A stretch of 41,272 bases of DNA from Cyclobacteriaceae bacterium (GTDB lineage Bacteria; Bacteroidota; Bacteroidia; Cytophagales; Cyclobacteriaceae): contig JANXYC010000074.1 of the NCBI GenBank assembly GCA_025350305.1, positions 1-41,272 on the forward strand, in the 5' to 3' direction. Each line of letters starts with the position of its first letter. The first letter of the stretch is position 1. Both the position numbers and the translations under genes were made by a program. Below, piece by piece: positions 39,722-41,272 of the stretch. The notes under the pieces are model-generated. The model ran no database searches, was not told the origin of the DNA, and saw only the letters and a program-made list of their open reading frames with translations.

Positions 39722-40951
39722 ATGAGTAATCCTTACGCCGCTCTCCAGATCCGCGACTTCCGGTTATTCATCAGCGCCCGCTTTTGTGTTACCCTTGCCA
39801 TACAGATTCAGGCAGTCGTAGTCGGTTGGCAGGTCTATGAAATTACCAAAGATCCTCTCTCCCTTGGCCTCATTGGCTTAGCGGAAGCAGTTCCTTCGAT
39901 TGGTGTATCCCTGTATGCAGGCCATCTCGCCGACATCGTCCAGCGGAAAAGGATCATTATTTTCACACTGCTCACGCTGGTTGTCTGTTCGGCGGCACTT
40001 CTTTTCTTTACGACTCATACAGGAGCGTTTATTTTGCAACACGGGGTATCTCCAATCTATGCAATCATTTTCATCAGTGGCATCGCACGCGGATTCATCA
40101 CACCGGCGCTCTTTTCTTTTATGCCACAACTTGTGCCACGCGAGTTGTATCAAAACGCCATCTCCTGGAATAGTACGTTGTGGGAGATGGCCTCCATCGG
40201 CGGGCCACCTATTGGCGGTTTGATTTATGGCTTCTTTGGGATCACGGCTGCTTACACGATTGATGCCACACTCATGTTTTTGGGAGTGACACTTGCACTG
40301 TTAGTGGCCGACAGACCGTTGCCATCCATTACCGACGAGCAAGGCATGGTCGACAAGATCAAGGCAGGACTTCATTTTGTGTTTCAGAACAAAATCATTC
40401 TCAGTGCAATTTCGTTGGACCTGTTTGCTGTATTATTTGGCGGTGCGGTTGCACTGCTTCCCATATTTGCTGATCAGATCCTGGATGTGGGAAAGATCGG
40501 TCTTGGCTTTCTGCGATCGGCGCCTGGCATTGGCGCTGTATTGACAGCCCTTTATCTTACCTATCATCCTATCAAAAAAAGTATGGGAAGAATATTGTTG
40601 TACAGTGTTGCAGGCTTCGGATTGTGTATGATTTTCTTTGCTGTCTCCAGGAACTTCTGGCTTTCTATGGGAATTTTGGCCATGAGCGGGGCCTTTGATT
40701 GTGTCAGCGTAATCGTGCGAGGCACGTTGCTGCAAACGCTTACCCCTGAAAATATGAAAGGTCGTGTGTCGGCCGTAAATAATATTTTCATTGGGTCCTC
40801 CAACGAGATCGGTGCATTTGAATCGGGTGTAGCCGCCCGGTTGTTGAAGGTGGTGCCTTCGGTTATCTTTGGAGGCGTGATGACGCTGCTGGTCGTGGGC
40901 GTCACTGCCTGGAAGGCGCCATCGCTCAGGAAATTGGAGAAGGTGGGGTGA
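39722..40951 (+). CDS. MFS transporter, EntS-like (MFS_3)
   Basis: 409 residues, about twelve helices. LQIRDFRLFISARFCVTLAIQIQAVVVGWQVYEITKDPLSLGLIGLAEAVPSIGVSLYAGHLAD and the loop DIVQRKRII are typical of the MFS_3/EntS group, which includes siderophore and drug exporters; ISGIARGFITPALFSFMPQLVPRELYQNAISWNSTLWEMASIGGPPIGG is a further family stretch. Substrate unknown. It may be in one unit with the NadR-like kinase. Confidence 0.9.
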   Translation: MSNPYAALQIRDFRLFISARFCVTLAIQIQAVVVGWQVYEITKDPLSLGLIGLAEAVPSIGVSLYAGHLADIVQRKRIIIFTLLTLVVCSAALLFFTTHTGAFILQHGVSPIYAIIFISGIARGFITPALFSFMPQLVPRELYQNAISWNSTLWEMASIGGPPIGGLIYGFFGITAAYTIDATLMFLGVTLALLVADRPLPSITDEQGMVDKIKAGLHFVFQNKIILSAISLDLFAVLFGGAVALLPIFADQILDVGKIGLGFLRSAPGIGAVLTALYLTYHPIKKSMGRILLYSVAGFGLCMIFFAVSRNFWLSMGILAMSGAFDCVSVIVRGTLLQTLTPENMKGRVSAVNNIFIGSSNEIGAFESGVAARLLKVVPSVIFGGVMTLLVVGVTAWKAPSLRKLEKVG

Positions 40952-41272
40952 TGAATGACGAATTTTGAGACTTTTACTGAGCACTACGTAGCTTGCGCGA
41001 CAATATAGCAATGTTAGTTGTTGATTAACAAGAGTTTACAGCGTGGTAGTAATAACGAAACTTACGGCATTTTCTTACGGTTAACGATTAATCCTACTTT
41101 GTCATATTTAGATTTTTGGGGTCACAACGAGCACGAAGATGACACAACGAGCACAACGAAACAGAGCCGATGATCCGCTGCACCTCGATTTCGTAGTGCT
41201 CGTAGTGGTTCGTTGTGTTCTTCGTGACCATACTTCTGATTCGCTCTTCGGGCTGCAACCTTATGCTATTCA
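40952..41272. other. Gene-free right end with long inverted repeat
   Basis: No reading frame of note. The first half is plain AT-rich sequence; the rest holds the inverted repeat described at 41120-41229. Confidence 0.6.
41120..41229. repeat. Long imperfect inverted repeat of CACAACGAGCACGAAG type
   Basis: GGTCACAACGAGCACGAAG with the following bases to 41154 is the imperfect reverse complement of 41196-41229, which ends TTCTTCGTGACC. About 41 bases separate the arms. Inside each arm ACAACGAGCAC-like words repeat. Interspersed repeats of this wording are frequent in Bacteroidota. Confidence 0.75.

Overview
The window is 41 kb of a Bacteroidota chromosome, most likely Cytophagales (Chryseolinea/Ohtaekwangia-like; the genus is a guess). 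Support: a PadR regulator fused by overlap to an MacB/FtsX-type permease with the N-terminal prefix domain typical of this group, a BBP2-type porin after an ammonium transporter, promoters matching the Bacteroidota -7 box TAnnTTTG, and the palindromic intergenic repeats common in these genomes. There is no phage, IS transposase, CRISPR array or rRNA. The only RNA gene is a tRNA-Val(GAC). The ends and a few islands (1-673, 25.2-25.7 kb, 35.6-35.9 kb) look more AT-rich than the rest.

Layout. 1-4.4 kb: 3' part of a trypsin-like peptidase, a decayed copy of a hydrolase 3' end, the PadR/permease pair and a truncated TPR gene. 4.4-8.6 kb (minus): alpha/beta hydrolase, TetR regulator with two matching operators, SDR dehydrogenase and an IlvD/Edd sugar-acid dehydratase. 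8.7-16.3 kb: DUF1905/YdeI protein divergent from a MarR regulator, a secreted protein, an ammonium transporter plus outer-membrane porin, two pirins (the first carrying the MarR operator) and a nitroreductase. 16.5-20.7 kb: tRNA-Val, a SecD-P1-head-like secreted protein, trehalase, an MFS transporter and a DUF1801 protein. 20.9-25.1 kb: OxyR divergent from catalase with an OxyR box between them, a relic of an OmpR-type response regulator, and homogentisate dioxygenase. 25.2-29.1 kb: a secreted protein, a bile-acid:sodium symporter family protein, a macrodomain protein, PurN and a UbiA-type prenyltransferase.

29.2-35.4 kb is the most unusual part: a tightly packed minus-strand operon that encodes, in transcription order, a PF00756-type esterase, an exported proline-iminopeptidase-like hydrolase, a RimK-like ATP-grasp ligase, a GCS2 (YbdK-like) carboxylate-amine ligase, a class I glutamine amidotransferase-like protein, a second probable ATP-grasp enzyme and a short DUF1990-like protein, possibly running on into the prenyltransferase. 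Three enzymes that can form amide bonds, one amidotransferase and two hydrolases suggest synthesis and processing of an unidentified small peptide or amide metabolite. 35.5-41.3 kb: a RelE-like toxin without antitoxin, another esterase with an EF-hand loop, a HAD phosphatase, a lipoprotein amine oxidase, a NadR-like kinase, an MFS exporter and a large inverted repeat.

Regulatory logic read from the sequence: the MarR protein probably represses its own gene and the first pirin through a shared palindrome; TetR probably represses itself and the neighbouring hydrolase; OxyR controls catalase. Several palindromic repeat families are scattered between genes, and some supply stop codons, leaders or intercistronic hairpins.
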